Shown here one piece after another: positions 43,825 to 51,618 of a stretch of DNA of 64,000 bases. The position numbers and the translations under genes were made by a program. Location of the stretch: assembly GCF_004344915.1 (NCBI RefSeq), contig NZ_SKFG01000014.1, positions 53,759 through 117,758 of the forward strand, given 5' to 3'. The notes under the pieces are model-generated. The model saw only the letters and a program-made list of their open reading frames with translations. It had not been told where the DNA came from and made no database searches. Source of the DNA: Paenibacillus albiflavus. GTDB taxonomy: Bacteria; Bacillota; Bacilli; Paenibacillales; NBRC-103111. The stretch's first letter is position 1; every line of letters starts with the position of its first letter.

Positions 43825-44289
43825 ATGGGTAAAGGTAAAAGAGCAGTACAAATATCAATGAGCATTTATCGGATCGATGAGGATGCAACAAAAAGAGCAG
43901 TTGAGAAATACTTGATTGAAGCTAGGGAATACCAGGTAACAGAATACATTCCTATGGAACAGAAGATAACAGCAGCTTATGAACCTCAATTTAGAGATAA
44001 ATACGCTGTTAGCTCTCCAGTAGCAAATATCGCTATTAAAAATGTAGACGAGTCAGAACGCCGCAGTCGGCATGTAGATCGTGCTGAGAGAGCTGTCAAT
44101 AGGTTAGGCACATTACAGCAGCAGCTAGTGCGAATGCGATACTTAGATGATGATAACGTAAGTGACACAGAGGTAGCGCTGCAGCTTGGATATTCTGACC
44201 GTCATTATAGACGCATAAAGTCATTGGCTATATATCGATTGGCTAATACACTAGGATTGGTGGTATTAGTGGACGAAGAAGCAAGTTAA
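43825..44289 (+). CDS. ArpU-family late transcriptional regulator
   Basis: 154 residues. VEKYLIEAREYQVTEYIPME, ERAVNRLGTLQQQLVRMRYL and the sigma-70-like HTH DTEVALQLGYSDRHYRRIKS match ArpU-family proteins that switch on phage late genes. Directly after its stop are the TCATGTCCGCT repeats and a -10-like element, the likely target. The ATG at 43813 is an alternative start. Confidence 0.82.
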   Translation: MGKGKRAVQISMSIYRIDEDATKRAVEKYLIEAREYQVTEYIPMEQKITAAYEPQFRDKYAVSSPVANIAIKNVDESERRSRHVDRAERAVNRLGTLQQQLVRMRYLDDDNVSDTEVALQLGYSDRHYRRIKSLAIYRLANTLGLVVLVDEEAS

Positions 44290-44291
44290 AA

Positions 44292-44360
44292 TCATGTCCG
44301 CTTCATGTCCGCTTCATGTCCTGATTTTGTCCGACAATGACGGAAAAACCGTGATATAGT
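44292..44360 (+). promoter_or_regulatory. Late promoter region with tandem TCATGTCCGCT repeats
   Basis: TCATGTCCGCT is repeated at 44292 and 44303 with a partial third copy at 44314-44321. TTGTCC (44327-44332) and a TATAGT (44355-44360) follow 22 bp apart, too far for a normal sigma-A promoter. An activator binding the 11-bp repeats, probably the adjacent ArpU-type protein, would explain this. It precedes all packaging and virion genes. Confidence 0.65.
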
Positions 44361-44365
44361 AGTAT

Positions 44366-44471
44366 TATCAAGAAAAAGCCACTCTGTACTGACCGATGGC
44401 ATCGGAATTAGCACACTTTACAGGGAAAATAAATTGGTATATGCAGAAGAGTCGCCTAGTGCGACTCTTTT
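44366..44471 (+). ncRNA. Possible short late leader RNA ending at a terminator
   Basis: Transcription from the repeat-controlled promoter would run about 105 bases, through a CCGAT-GGC-ATCGG hairpin (near 44393-44406), to the terminator AGAGTCGC-CTAGT-GCGACTCT with T residues (44448-44471), before the first late gene. It could be a stable small RNA or a leader requiring antitermination. No coding frame is apparent. Confidence 0.4.
44448..44471 (+). terminator. Intrinsic terminator inside the late leader
   Basis: An 8-bp GC-rich stem, AGAGTCGC / GCGACTCT, loop CTAGT, followed by T residues. It lies between the late promoter and the late genes. Confidence 0.8.
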
Positions 44472-44516
44472 TGCATTGGGAAGAATCACGCATATGGGAC
44501 AAGGGGAGGGAGTCGC

Positions 44517-44648
44517 GTGAAGAATATACAGGTTAAAGATCCGCCTAAGCAGCCTGAAAAGTGTAAAGGCTGCGTTGAAGGTAGATGGGAAGGCGTGCAA
44601 TATTGTTGGAAACAGAAGTGCATCAAAGATGGTGATACGAATAAATGA
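44517..44648 (+). CDS. Small four-cysteine protein, 43 aa
   Basis: GTG behind GGGGAGGG. CKGCVEGRWEGVQYCWKQKC gives a CxxC...CxxxxC zinc-binding pattern. It overlaps the recombinase start by 4 bases. No family recognised. Confidence 0.6.
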   Translation: MKNIQVKDPPKQPEKCKGCVEGRWEGVQYCWKQKCIKDGDTNK

Positions 44649-45190
44649 AGTTCGTACAGCCATTTCGAGATCCAGAAATAATTGCAGCTATCAAGAAGGA
44701 CCTACTAAAAAGAAAGAATCTACGAAACTATATTCTCTTTGAAGTAGGAATTAATACCGGTTTGCGTATATCCGATATTCTACAACTTAGGATACGTGAC
44801 CTTAAGCGTAAAGAGCTTTACATGACAGAAATAAAGACAGGGAAACAGAAGACATTTGAAATGAACCCAACTGTCCGTCGTGAGTTGTTGGAGCTAGTGA
44901 ATGATAGAGATGAAGATGAGTTCCTTATCATCAGCAGAGAAGGCGTGAATAAGCCTATTACGCGCAATATGGCATATAGGATTTTACGAGCGCTTGGTGA
45001 GAAGTACAAAGTAAACGGAATCGGGACACATTCACTCAGAAAAACTTACGGATATTTTTTTTATAAGAGAACAAATGATATTGCGATGCTTCAGAAGATA
45101 TTCAATCATTCTGATCCTGCATTCACGTTACGTTACATTGGTATTGTGCAGGATACAATAAACGATGCTACACGTAAATTTAGAGTTTAA
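44645..45190 (+). CDS. Tyrosine recombinase, catalytic domain only (XerC/D-like)
   Basis: 181 residues covering just the catalytic domain. The active-site set is present: Arg in GLRISD, Lys in EIKTGKQK, HSLRK, the late His in IFNHSD and Tyr in LRYIGIV. The N-terminal core-binding domain is lacking. It sits at the beginning of the late region, away from the attachment site, so it is unlikely to be the integrase. Roles in resolving concatemers/dimers or packaging-associated recombination are possible. Confidence 0.85.
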   Translation: MKFVQPFRDPEIIAAIKKDLLKRKNLRNYILFEVGINTGLRISDILQLRIRDLKRKELYMTEIKTGKQKTFEMNPTVRRELLELVNDRDEDEFLIISREGVNKPITRNMAYRILRALGEKYKVNGIGTHSLRKTYGYFFYKRTNDIAMLQKIFNHSDPAFTLRYIGIVQDTINDATRKFRV

Positions 45191-45326
45191 TTATCCATAT
45201 TTAATATAACAATGAACTCATTTATAAGAAGTCTGAAATATAGCGTGGTTCTTAGGATAACAGAGTTTATCTAGTTCATCACAATATAAGATATGGATAA
45301 TTGAGATGGTTACGAAAGAGGTGGAG

Positions 45327-45470
45327 ATGATGCAGGAATTTAGGTGTAGCAAGTGCAACAAGCTTCTTGGTAAGATTGAAGGAAGAGCAGAGATTGTATG
45401 CATACGGTGTAAAACGTTAAATATACATAAGGAGGCTCATGAAGCCCATGAAACAAAGGATTGCGATTGA
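45327..45470 (+). CDS. Com-like zinc-finger protein, 47 aa
   Basis: MMQEFRCSKCNKLLGKIEGR followed by AEIVCIRCKTLN matches the Mu Com family: CxxC...CxxC with the KLLG and IVCIRC landmarks. In Mu, Com activates translation of the DNA-modification gene mom. Here the 3' end overlaps the next gene by 32 bases. No Mom homologue was recognised next to it. Confidence 0.75.
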   Translation: MMQEFRCSKCNKLLGKIEGRAEIVCIRCKTLNIHKEAHEAHETKDCD

Positions 45471-45834
45471 ACAATTGGATGAATTGGCAGAACAGCAGAA
45501 AGAAAAAGTACGGGAATGGTGGTATGGAAGCCCGCCAAGACTTTCTGATGTTTATGTAGTCAAAGTTAAGTATGACGACTTAACCAGATACGAAGGTCCA
45601 CATATTTATTCAGGACACAGAGACTTTCTTGAAGATTATTATACAGGAGAAGCACTACCGTTCTTATCGATTGGTCAGATGATCGATCTATTAGAGTCAA
45701 ATGGTTGTGGCATTTCCATGAGCACATATAAAGATGAATGGGAAGTTGCTGCAAGAAAAGATGGTATATCAAAAGTAGCTATTGAAAAGGAGCTATGCGA
45801 TACACTTTGGAATGTTCTAAAGCAAATATTATAA
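45439..45834 (+). CDS. Phage protein of unknown function, 131 aa
   Basis: The start lies inside the com-like gene, behind AAGGAGG, so translation may be coupled to or regulated by it. IEQLDELAEQQKEKVREWWY and LPFLSIGQMIDLLESNGCGI are notable; the second resembles a small winged-helix-like core. No family recognised. Confidence 0.6.
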   Translation: MKPMKQRIAIEQLDELAEQQKEKVREWWYGSPPRLSDVYVVKVKYDDLTRYEGPHIYSGHRDFLEDYYTGEALPFLSIGQMIDLLESNGCGISMSTYKDEWEVAARKDGISKVAIEKELCDTLWNVLKQIL

Positions 45835-45853
45835 AATGAACCAGAGACCCAAG

Positions 45854-45907
45854 AGGCCCAGTGTTCAGTATGCCAATAAAACGGCTGCTGGATGCTGGGC
45901 CTTTTTA
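45854..45907 (+). terminator. Long hairpin terminator in the late region
   Basis: AGGCCCAG pairs with CTGGGCCT at the base of a 50-base hairpin with further internal pairing, followed by T residues. It separates the com-like pair from the packaging genes. Confidence 0.75.
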
Positions 45908-45931
45908 TTATGTCTCGAAAGGGTGTTGTAA

Positions 45932-46168
45932 ATGATCAATAAACCAACAGCTCCTGCACCGCAAAATGGATGGAAAAGCGCAGTACAGACCAAACCATGT
46001 GAGCACGATTACGAGTATCTTTATCCTGAGTTCAGCATGATTAAAGGTTCATACAACGACCATTATGAACAAAAGGATACATTCTTCTGTCGGAAATGCT
46101 TGAGGTACGAAACTAGGATTGCAAGATTAGCAGATGAACGCAGTCGACCAAATTGGTATAAAGGGTGA
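45932..46168 (+). CDS. Small cysteine/histidine phage protein, 78 aa
   Basis: CEHDYEYLYPEF and FFCRKCLRYETRIAR suggest a CxH...CxxC zinc site. Unknown family. It begins the run leading to HNH and terminase. Confidence 0.55.
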   Translation: MINKPTAPAPQNGWKSAVQTKPCEHDYEYLYPEFSMIKGSYNDHYEQKDTFFCRKCLRYETRIARLADERSRPNWYKG

Positions 46169-46172
46169 TCGC

Positions 46173-46256
46173 ATGAGATTCATTAAGTGGCTCATTAAGA
46201 TAACCAAAGGAAGGTCCAAACCTGGACCTCGTAATAGGAAGGAGCGTAGAGCATGA
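46173..46256 (+). CDS. Very small basic protein, 27 aa
   Basis: MRFIKWLIKITKGRSKPGPR and an RNRKERRA-type end, behind AAAGGGTG. Strongly basic with a hydrophobic start. It may be real or may serve to couple translation with the next gene. Confidence 0.35.
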   Translation: MRFIKWLIKITKGRSKPGPRNRKERRA

Positions 46257-46558
46257 TGATTTGCGTTTGTTCAAATGGAATGCAGCTCACTAGAGAACAG
46301 ATCGATGCAATTAATAGCATAGTGGAAAAAGTAAAGGGATACTTCAACGAGTTAGCTGAAGCGATTACCAATGTATTCAGAGTGCTACGTGACCGCATCT
46401 ATTGGTCAAAGATAAGACCTTTGTTACATATAAAACCTAAGTCCAAACGGCAGCGTAAGAAACAGCAGCGCAAAATTGAACGAATATTGGTCAGCCAAGT
46501 ATTAGATCGAAGGAAAAAGATTAATATGATTAAGCAGAGAATTAGTTATGCCGAGTAA
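46253..46558 (+). CDS. Basic phage protein of unknown function, 101 aa
   Basis: A helical N-terminal half (LTREQIDAINSIVEKVKGYF) and a very basic C-terminal half (KPKSKRQRKKQQRKIERILV). It overlaps the HNH gene by 11 bases, suggesting it acts with packaging genes. No family recognised. Confidence 0.6.
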   Translation: MMICVCSNGMQLTREQIDAINSIVEKVKGYFNELAEAITNVFRVLRDRIYWSKIRPLLHIKPKSKRQRKKQQRKIERILVSQVLDRRKKINMIKQRISYAE

Positions 46559-46904
46559 ACCTAAAAGACCATGTAGTATACCAGGTTGTAGGGAACTTAC
46601 GACTGAAAGATACTGTGACGGACATAAACACCTCGCAAATCAAAGATATGCAAGCAAGGAATATCAATATCTATACGGCAGACGGTGGGCGAAGTACAGC
46701 AAACAGTTTATTATACAGCATCCGCTATGCATGTGTGATGAATGCAAGCAAGCTGTCATTCCGCTACCGTCTGAGGTAACGGACCATATCGTACCCCATA
46801 AGGGAGATATTACTTTGTTCTGGGACCCACGCAATCACCAAGCATTGAATAAGCAGTGTCATGACAGGAAGACCGCGAAAGAGGATGGGGGATTTGGAAG
46901 ATGA
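46548..46904 (+). CDS. HNH endonuclease
   Basis: 118 residues. A zinc-holding CSIPGC/CDGH pair and CMCDEC flank the HNH core: TDHIVPHKGD, WDPRNHQALNKQCHDRKTAK. HNH proteins next to terminase assist cutting at cos sites in HK97-like phages. This suggests cohesive-end packaging here, which is inference. Confidence 0.9.
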   Translation: MPSKPKRPCSIPGCRELTTERYCDGHKHLANQRYASKEYQYLYGRRWAKYSKQFIIQHPLCMCDECKQAVIPLPSEVTDHIVPHKGDITLFWDPRNHQALNKQCHDRKTAKEDGGFGR

Positions 46905-47161
46905 AGGCTACGATAGGTGAGATAGTCTTAGAAGGAACACCGAAGGAGATAGCGGAGTACGAGAAACAAATAAGTACGAAGATCGAGTATCTGTGTGAGC
47001 TAAGGTTGTTGTTAACAGAGGCAGGTCCGATGCGTACATCAGGAATTATTAGTCATAATGAACATCAAGATATCTTTCTTAGAGCGATTAATTTATGTAA
47101 GTCAATTGACAATGATTTAAACATTGAACACAGGGGAACCCCCCCGGGCATTGAAAGCTAA
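46901..47161 (+). CDS. Phage protein of unknown function, 86 aa
   Basis: Overlaps the HNH gene by 4 bases. MKATIGEIVLEGTPKEIAEY followed by a helical sequence. No family recognised. Confidence 0.55.
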   Translation: MKATIGEIVLEGTPKEIAEYEKQISTKIEYLCELRLLLTEAGPMRTSGIISHNEHQDIFLRAINLCKSIDNDLNIEHRGTPPGIES

Positions 47162-47237
47162 GACAGTATCAACGGAGAGCGTGCCCCCCAATAATGTAAA
47201 AAAAATTCCCTAAATGAATTTTCGGAAAGGAGGCGGT
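47130..47237. other. Candidate cos region upstream of terminase
   Basis: A GC-rich island, GGGGAACCCCCCCGGG, followed by a further C-run (GTGCCCCCC), lies between HNH and terminase small subunit, where cos sites occur in HNH-carrying phages. No direct proof is visible. Confidence 0.25.
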
Positions 47238-47774
47238 ATGATGGCGAGGCCAAGGCAACCGATTGATCTATTGCTTTACAAAGGCAAGAAGAATTTGACC
47301 AAGCAAGAAATAGAGCAACGGAAAGATCAAGAAATAAGGGCGCCGGTTGACAAAGTCTCGGCGCCTTCTTATTTGGATAAGGAATTGAAGAAAGAATTCA
47401 ATAAAATCTCCAAAGAGTTGGTCAAGATTGGCATCATGTCAAATTTGGATGTTGATGCATTAGCGCGGTATTTAATTGCCCGTAAAATGTATCTTCAAGT
47501 TACCAATGCTCTTCTTGCGAGAAGTCCTGTACTTCAATATGAGGTAAAAGAAGATGATAAAGTTGATGGTGAATTGATTCCAAACACAACTATCAAAGAA
47601 GCTGCAAGTGGTATTTATTCGGATCTCCTATTGAATCAAGACAAGCTATTTAAACAATGTCGTCAAGCTGCTAGTGATCTTGGACTTACAATTTCGTCAA
47701 GATGTAAATTGGTTGTTCCCAAACAAGATAAAAAACCGAAAACAGCATTTGATGAAAGATTCGGTAATGTATAG
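47238..47774 (+). CDS. terS: Terminase small subunit (P27 family)
   Basis: 178 residues. ARPRQPIDLLLYKGKKNLTK, APSYLDKELKKEFNKISKEL and the C-terminal SDLGLTISSRCKLVVPK match P27-type small terminases, which recognise phage DNA and stimulate the large subunit. ATG at 47238 behind GGAGG; an earlier in-frame start at 47214 lies upstream of that site. Confidence 0.9.
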   Translation: MMARPRQPIDLLLYKGKKNLTKQEIEQRKDQEIRAPVDKVSAPSYLDKELKKEFNKISKELVKIGIMSNLDVDALARYLIARKMYLQVTNALLARSPVLQYEVKEDDKVDGELIPNTTIKEAASGIYSDLLLNQDKLFKQCRQAASDLGLTISSRCKLVVPKQDKKPKTAFDERFGNV

Positions 47775-49492
47775 TGCTTAAACAATATATAATTGATTAT
47801 TCTCGAGACGTAATCAATGGCGAAATTGTAGCTTGTCAAAAGCATAAATGGGCTTGTATGAGGTTTTTGCGGGACGTTGAACGAGAGAATACAGATGAAT
47901 TCCCGTACATCTTTGACGAAGATAAGGCACTGAGGTTTTTAGAGTGGATGACTCTTTTTCGCCATACGAAAGGAATATTGAAAGGTGAAAAGATTAACCC
48001 TCATGAAATTCAAGTATTTATCTTCGGAAACATATATGGTTGGGTGCATAGAAGCACTTCGTATAGACGATTTAAGTACGGATATTGGCAAGTTGGCAGG
48101 AAGAACGCTAAATCTCAAAGTCTTGCATGTGTAGGATCTTATGAAACAGCGGCTATGGATGAAGGAATGGCAGAAGTATACTGCGCTGCTACCAAAAAAG
48201 ATCAAGCTAAAATCGTATGGAATGAAATAGATGTCATGATTAAGCGATGTCCTGAATTGAAGGACAAGTTCAAAACATCATATGGGGTTATTACACATAA
48301 AAACAGCCAATCAATAATTAAGCCGTTGAGTAAAGAAGATGGTAAAAAAGGGGACGGATATAATCCTCAATGTGGCATAGTTGATGAATATCATGCCCAT
48401 GAGACTACGGAAATGTATGATGTAATCGATTCAGGGATGATGGCTCGTGTCCAACCATTAATGATGATCATTACTACCGCAGGCGAAAAGCTGAATAATC
48501 CGTGCTATAGGGTAGAGTATGAAATGGTATCTAAGTTATTAGATCCTAATAACCCGATAGAAAATGATGAATATTTTGCTATGGTTAATGAACTGGATAA
48601 AGACGAAGACGGAAACGTAATAGATGACATTATGGATGAGTCTGTTTGGGAAAAAGCGAACCCAATTGTGTGTTCATATCCAGCCGGTAGAGATAATATC
48701 CGTAAACGTTTAAAGAATGCTATCAATGCACCAGAGAAAATGAACGATTTTTTAACAAAGAATTTGAACGTTTGGGTAAATGGTGGGGCAAATAAGTATA
48801 TGCGCATGGATCGTTGGGCATTGTGCGCTGTTAATCCAGAGAATTTACCGGAATTACGAGGGAAAGAGTGTTATGTCGGGATAGACTTGTCTTCTAAGAT
48901 TGACTTGACTAGCGTTTCGTTTGTATTCCCTCTAGAAGATGGTCGTGTATCTGTTTTTAGTCATTCATTCATGCCAGAGGAAACATTGGAGACTAAGAAA
49001 CGCACAGATAAAGTCCCTTATGATTTATGGGAGCAGCAAGGATGGATAACGAAGACACCTGGAGCAGTAGTAGACTATCGTTTCATTGAGGAATATGTTC
49101 AGCGAATGATTGATGAAAACGGATGGGTCGTCAAGCAGATTTGTTATGACCCTTACAACGCAACTCAATTTGCTCAAAATATGGAGACAAAAGGGTTTGT
49201 TATGGTGGAGATTAGACAAGGAATGAAGACATTGTCTGAGCCTACTAAGAACTTTCGCGAAATGGTACTAGAGAAGAAAGTAATCCATGATAAGAATCCG
49301 GTTTTAGCTTTTGCCTTAGGTAATGCAGTGACAGAAAAGGATCAAAATGACAACATCATGCTTAGCAAAAAAAAGTCAACGCAACGTATTGACCCTGCGG
49401 CTGCAACAATTAACGCACATGTTCAAGCGATGTTCGATGCCGTTGCTGCTGATCTTAATAAGCATATCATGAGTGAGGACTTCGGATTCTAG
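47774..49492 (+). CDS. terL: Terminase large subunit
   Basis: 572 residues. The ATPase motor has a Walker A-like GRKNAKSQSLA near residue 115 and Walker B GIVDEYHAH near residue 210. The nuclease domain has CYVGIDLSSKIDLTSVSF near residue 370. It starts with GTG overlapping the small-subunit stop. It pumps DNA into the prohead and cuts it. Confidence 0.94.
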   Translation: MLKQYIIDYSRDVINGEIVACQKHKWACMRFLRDVERENTDEFPYIFDEDKALRFLEWMTLFRHTKGILKGEKINPHEIQVFIFGNIYGWVHRSTSYRRFKYGYWQVGRKNAKSQSLACVGSYETAAMDEGMAEVYCAATKKDQAKIVWNEIDVMIKRCPELKDKFKTSYGVITHKNSQSIIKPLSKEDGKKGDGYNPQCGIVDEYHAHETTEMYDVIDSGMMARVQPLMMIITTAGEKLNNPCYRVEYEMVSKLLDPNNPIENDEYFAMVNELDKDEDGNVIDDIMDESVWEKANPIVCSYPAGRDNIRKRLKNAINAPEKMNDFLTKNLNVWVNGGANKYMRMDRWALCAVNPENLPELRGKECYVGIDLSSKIDLTSVSFVFPLEDGRVSVFSHSFMPEETLETKKRTDKVPYDLWEQQGWITKTPGAVVDYRFIEEYVQRMIDENGWVVKQICYDPYNATQFAQNMETKGFVMVEIRQGMKTLSEPTKNFREMVLEKKVIHDKNPVLAFALGNAVTEKDQNDNIMLSKKKSTQRIDPAAATINAHVQAMFDAVAADLNKHIMSEDFGF

Positions 49493-49503
49493 GCGGTGAA
49501 ATT

Positions 49504-49692
49504 ATGAAAAAAATAGCTATTATTATGCGTCTTCTGTTGGCATTTGCAGAAGATTTTTTTATTTTAGCGGGCTTATCCGCTATCATCGGAGCAACATTCT
49601 ACCTAAACATAATTGCAGGTTGGTACACAGTTGGGGTTATTTCCATCGCTATAGGTTACTTGTTGAGCCGAAAAACACCACGAAAGGGGTGA
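49504..49692 (+). CDS. Small two-span membrane protein, 62 aa
   Basis: Two hydrophobic stretches (LLLAFAEDFFILAGLSAIIG and IIAGWYTVGVISIAIGYLL), with a basic C-terminus. Small membrane proteins between terL and portal occur in several HK97-type modules. Function unknown. Confidence 0.6.
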   Translation: MKKIAIIMRLLLAFAEDFFILAGLSAIIGATFYLNIIAGWYTVGVISIAIGYLLSRKTPRKG

Positions 49693-49698
49693 AAATGA

Positions 49699-51006
49699 TT
49701 GATTTTTCGGCAATTACTTGAAAAAAGAGGTATCACAGCCGATATTCCGGGAATTTCAGGTTTTACTAATCCTGCTGATTGGCTTATTGACCTTATGGGT
49801 GGATCAAATACACAAAGCGGAGAAGTGGTGACAGCTAATACAGCACCGCTTAACTCTAATGTGTATACGTGCGCCTCAATACTTGGCGGTGACATTGGAA
49901 AGCTGCCTATTCAGTTGTATAGAAGAAAGAAGAACGGGCTTGAGCGTGATGAATCACATCCAGTAGCAGAACTATTAGGCTGGCAACCAAACCAGTACAT
50001 GACAGCTTACACGTACAAAGAGACAGTTGAGATGCACCTTGTTACATGGGGAAACTCATACAGTTACATCGAGTGGGGTCCAGACGGTAGGCCTGTTTCA
50101 TTATTCCCACTGCACCCGGCATTGACTGATATACGCTTTGATCTCACTAATGGATCAATATGGTATGTAACAACATTCCCGTTTCCAGGTGGCGAAACAA
50201 GAAAGATTCCTGCATCAGATATTTTGCATTTTAAAGCAATCGGAACAAGCGGTCTGAAAGGTATTACGCCTATTGCTGTCATTCGCGAAAAGTTAGGTAT
50301 ACAACAGTCTTCGGATAAGTTTTTGGGAGCTTTCTATTCCAATGGTACGGCGACTAGCGGTGTATTAAAAGTGCCAACTCCACTCGATAAGCCTGCCAAA
50401 GACAAAGCAAGGGAGGAATGGCAAAAGCTTCACACTGGACTTTCCAACGCACACAAGATCGCCATTCTAGATGCAGGAATGGAATACCAAGCACTTGGTA
50501 TGCCTCTTGCGGATGCACAATTCATCGAGACACAAAAATTCGGTATTTCAGAAGTAGCGAAAATTTACAAAATTCCACCGCACAAACTCGGACTGTTGGA
50601 TAAGGCTACATTTAGCAACATTGAGCACCAGTCGCTTGAGTACGTCAAGAATACGCTAACACCGATCTTTGTTAATTGGGAACAAGAGATCCGCCGAAAA
50701 TTATTCACACCATTGGAACGAAAACGTTATTACACAAAGTTTGATGTAACAAGCGAACTGCGTGGTGATAGCAAGAGTCTTGCAGAATATTACAAGCTAA
50801 TGATCGAGATGGGTGTTTATACGATTAATGAAGTTCGTGCATTCTTGGAGGCAGATAACATCGGTAATAACGGAGATAAGCATCTCATCAGCCTCAACTA
50901 CACTACGTTGGACAACTTGGAGAAGTACCAATTAGCGAAAGCAGGACTTGGCGGGAAAGGGGGTGGTGGCAGCGATGGAGAAGGAACGCAGATTACTGAA
51001 CAATAA
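49699..51006 (+). CDS. Portal protein (HK97 family)
   Basis: 435 residues. The family landmarks YTCASILGGDIGKLPIQLYR, HLVTWGNSYSYIEW and the stem region KFGISEVAKIYKIPPHKLGL are present. It forms the dodecameric DNA channel at one capsid vertex. TTG start behind AGGGGTG. The C-terminal tail is glycine-rich. Confidence 0.93.
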   Translation: MIFRQLLEKRGITADIPGISGFTNPADWLIDLMGGSNTQSGEVVTANTAPLNSNVYTCASILGGDIGKLPIQLYRRKKNGLERDESHPVAELLGWQPNQYMTAYTYKETVEMHLVTWGNSYSYIEWGPDGRPVSLFPLHPALTDIRFDLTNGSIWYVTTFPFPGGETRKIPASDILHFKAIGTSGLKGITPIAVIREKLGIQQSSDKFLGAFYSNGTATSGVLKVPTPLDKPAKDKAREEWQKLHTGLSNAHKIAILDAGMEYQALGMPLADAQFIETQKFGISEVAKIYKIPPHKLGLLDKATFSNIEHQSLEYVKNTLTPIFVNWEQEIRRKLFTPLERKRYYTKFDVTSELRGDSKSLAEYYKLMIEMGVYTINEVRAFLEADNIGNNGDKHLISLNYTTLDNLEKYQLAKAGLGGKGGGGSDGEGTQITEQ

Positions 51007-51571
51007 AGTGGAATTGCGTAGCAATGACGATAGCAGTGGGCGTAAAATAATCGGTTACGGCTTACGCTTCGGAGTTTGGTCCCAAGATCTTGGAGGTTTC
51101 ATTGAAAGAATTGAACCAGGCGCTCTAGATCAGGCAGACATGAGCGACGTTCGATGTTTGATCGACCACGAAAGTAGTAAGGTATTGGGACGCAACACTT
51201 CAGGAACTCTTAAGTTATCGGTCGACGATTTCGGTTTGCGTTACGAAACAGATCCTCCCGATACAACATACGCAAATGACCTAATCGTAGTCATGGAGCG
51301 TGGCGACGTCAATCAATCTAGCTTCGCATTTCAGGTTGACTACGATAATGACGGAGACAATTGGGATTATGACCACAATTTAGGCATGTATAAACGAACA
51401 ATCACAAAGATCAAACGAATATACGATGTCAGCGTGGTTACCTATGCGGCATATGTGCAGGCAGAATCACTTGTCTCGAATCGAAGTTTCGAAAACTACA
51501 AGAACGAGCTTAGAAGAAAACAAGAATTAGATAAATTACTGATTGAGATCGATCTTTTAGGCATTGCCTAG
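50975..51571 (+). CDS. Prohead protease (HK97 gp4-like)
   Basis: 198 residues. The serine-protease landmarks are IDHESSKVLGR (catalytic His) and GDVNQSSFAF (catalytic Ser). It matures the capsid by cleaving the N-terminal part of the major capsid protein. ATG at 50975 within the end of the portal gene. Confidence 0.92.
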   Translation: MEKERRLLNNKVELRSNDDSSGRKIIGYGLRFGVWSQDLGGFIERIEPGALDQADMSDVRCLIDHESSKVLGRNTSGTLKLSVDDFGLRYETDPPDTTYANDLIVVMERGDVNQSSFAFQVDYDNDGDNWDYDHNLGMYKRTITKIKRIYDVSVVTYAAYVQAESLVSNRSFENYKNELRRKQELDKLLIEIDLLGIA

Positions 51572-51618
51572 TGATCGATTTTTTATTTTCCAAAAAACAT
51601 AAAGTGAGGTAATTATCC

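Noticed and set aside
44292..44321. Tandem 11-bp repeats as a CRISPR-like array
   Set aside because: Units are contiguous with no spacers and too short; the setting beside an ArpU-type gene and a -10 element fits a promoter.
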